Shown one piece after another: positions 63,305 to 64,000 of a stretch of DNA of 64,000 nt. The stretch spans positions 992,001 through 1,056,000 of the forward strand of contig NZ_CP147407.1 in assembly GCF_037201815.1 (NCBI RefSeq), in the 5' to 3' direction. Each line of letters starts with the position of its first letter. Within the stretch, counting starts at the first letter, position 1. A model generated the notes under the pieces. The model ran no database searches and was not told the DNA's origin. It saw only the letters and a list, made by a program, of their open reading frames with translations. Source of the stretch: Metabacillus sp. FJAT-52054 (GTDB lineage: Bacteria; Bacillota; Bacilli; Bacillales; Bacillaceae). The translations under genes were made by a program, and so were the position numbers.

Positions 63305-63919
63305 ATGGCGAAAATCGGGATTTACGGCAGCTCGTTCGACCCGGTCACAAACGTTCATTTATGGACAGCAAGCACAGTAGCACATCGCTGCAAGCTGGAC
63401 CGGGTCATTTTTCTTCCCTGCTCCAGCAAAAGAAAGGATAAGAGTCTGAACACCACCGATGAACACCGGATTGCTATGCTTGAGATGGCCCTGAAAAACA
63501 ATGAAAAATTCATCCTGGATGACTATGAAATGAATCAGGATAGCTGGAATGTTTACACGTATCATACGATGCAGCATTTTCATTCCCTTTTCCCCGGTGA
63601 TGAAGTGTCATTCATCATGGGTGCCGACCTCCTGGAAGACATTGCGGAGGGGAAATGGAAGTATTCTGACGAACTGATTGCGAATAATAAGTTTATCGTC
63701 ATGGCCCGAAATGGTATAGATATGTTAAAGACGATTTCCCGTTCGCCCCTGCTTCGCAATTATGATGATGGAACGAGGTTTCATTTAATTGATAAGGGAC
63801 TTGCAATGGAAATCAGCAGCACATATATCCGGGAAGAGCTTGCAAAGGGCGGGGAGCCGCGCTACCTGCTTCCCGATGCGTGCTATGATTACGTGAAAAA
63901 TCATGGGTTATATCAATAG
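63305..63919 (+). CDS. NadD-like nicotinate mononucleotide adenylyltransferase
   Basis: 204-residue nucleotidyltransferase expected to make NaAD from NaMN and ATP. The N-terminal motif is GIYGSSFDPVTNVHL (the GGTFDPxHxGH position, with a changed ending). FIMGADLLEDI near 98 and the ATP-site EISSTYIREEL near 173 are conserved. Bacillus genomes usually carry the main nadD elsewhere, next to yqeK, so this may be a second, operon-dedicated copy. The ATG has AAAGGGTG upstream, 7 bp after pncB. Confidence 0.88.
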   Translation: MAKIGIYGSSFDPVTNVHLWTASTVAHRCKLDRVIFLPCSSKRKDKSLNTTDEHRIAMLEMALKNNEKFILDDYEMNQDSWNVYTYHTMQHFHSLFPGDEVSFIMGADLLEDIAEGKWKYSDELIANNKFIVMARNGIDMLKTISRSPLLRNYDDGTRFHLIDKGLAMEISSTYIREELAKGGEPRYLLPDACYDYVKNHGLYQ

Positions 63920-63941
63920 CAATTTTAAGGAGGACTATAAC

Positions 63942-64000
63942 GTGAGCATGCAAAAGCAGATTATGAAAGAGTTAAATGTACAGCCTCAAATTGACTCGGC
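63942..64000 (+). CDS. nadE: NH3-dependent NAD synthetase, start only
   Basis: Only the first 19 codons are inside the window (GTG start, AAGGAGG upstream): MSMQKQIMKELNVQPQIDS. This matches the beginning of Bacillus NadE, which amidates NaAD to NAD+. The position at the end of the pncA-pncB-nadD set supports the call. Confidence 0.8.
   Translation, partial: MSMQKQIMKELNVQPQIDS

Overview
The window looks like a chromosomal segment from a Gram-positive endospore-former of the Bacillaceae (Bacillus/Metabacillus type). The evidence is strong AGGAGG-type ribosome binding sites, frequent GTG and TTG starts, sigma-A, sigma-D, CcpA, Rex and Fur-like sites, a TPP riboswitch, and many genes with recognisable B. 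subtilis counterparts (lutABC/lutR/lutP, srtN/yhdY, maa, pncA/pncB, yueH, ywrC-chrA). I see no rRNA, tRNA, CRISPR array, insertion sequence or intact prophage.

Layout. 1-8.4 kb is a lactate/glycolate block: glcD (cut by the left edge), a CdaR-type regulator and lutP on the minus strand, then lutR and lutABC on the plus strand, with two copies of a GTCATC-N-GATGAC operator and two CcpA-type sites. 8.5-15.5 kb holds a GH114-like protein, Rex-controlled ldh, a signal peptidase, a CtaG/DUF2243 pair, a Rieske oxygenase and an Rrf2 regulator with an NTF2-like partner. 15.6-22 kb holds stress proteins, a candidate type I toxin-antitoxin locus (29-codon holin-like toxin plus antisense RNA), an SbsC-like secreted protein, and a decayed citS-citT-yflP citrate-sensing locus. 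22-34.3 kb holds czcD, maa, a K+/H+ antiporter, an ECF sigma/anti-sigma pair, a nucleoside hydrolase, twin crcB fluoride channels, a Nudix hydrolase, an MBL hydrolase and an Lrp regulator with chrA. 34.3-39.5 kb has a TPP-riboswitch-controlled tenA, a large tandem array and small genes. 39.6-45.9 kb is a Fur-boxed siderophore operon (two NIS synthetases, an MFS exporter and a PLP decarboxylase). 46-49 kb is a sigma-D-type operon pairing an ATP-grasp ligase with a chemoreceptor. 49.3-60.4 kb has a MocR regulator with a GNAT target, yhdY-srtN, a polysaccharide deacetylase, an ArsR-linked oxidoreductase/aldehyde dehydrogenase group and a second chemoreceptor. 60.4-64 kb is an NAD salvage operon: NrtR-like Nudix regulator, pncA, pncB, a NadD-like protein and the start of nadE.

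The most unusual structure is a set of intergenic repeats. Two composite arrays (seven units of exactly 102 bp and eleven units of exactly 103 bp) are each built from one 18- or 19-mer plus four 21-mers around a GTCCG/ACCG core. A third, small array has a spacing of about 21 bp, and a dispersed hairpin-rich repeat has two copies. All five lie between the 3' ends of convergent genes and none lies elsewhere in the window. The best candidates for undescribed biology are these arrays, the ATP-grasp/chemoreceptor operon, and the small toxin locus with competing RNA pairings.
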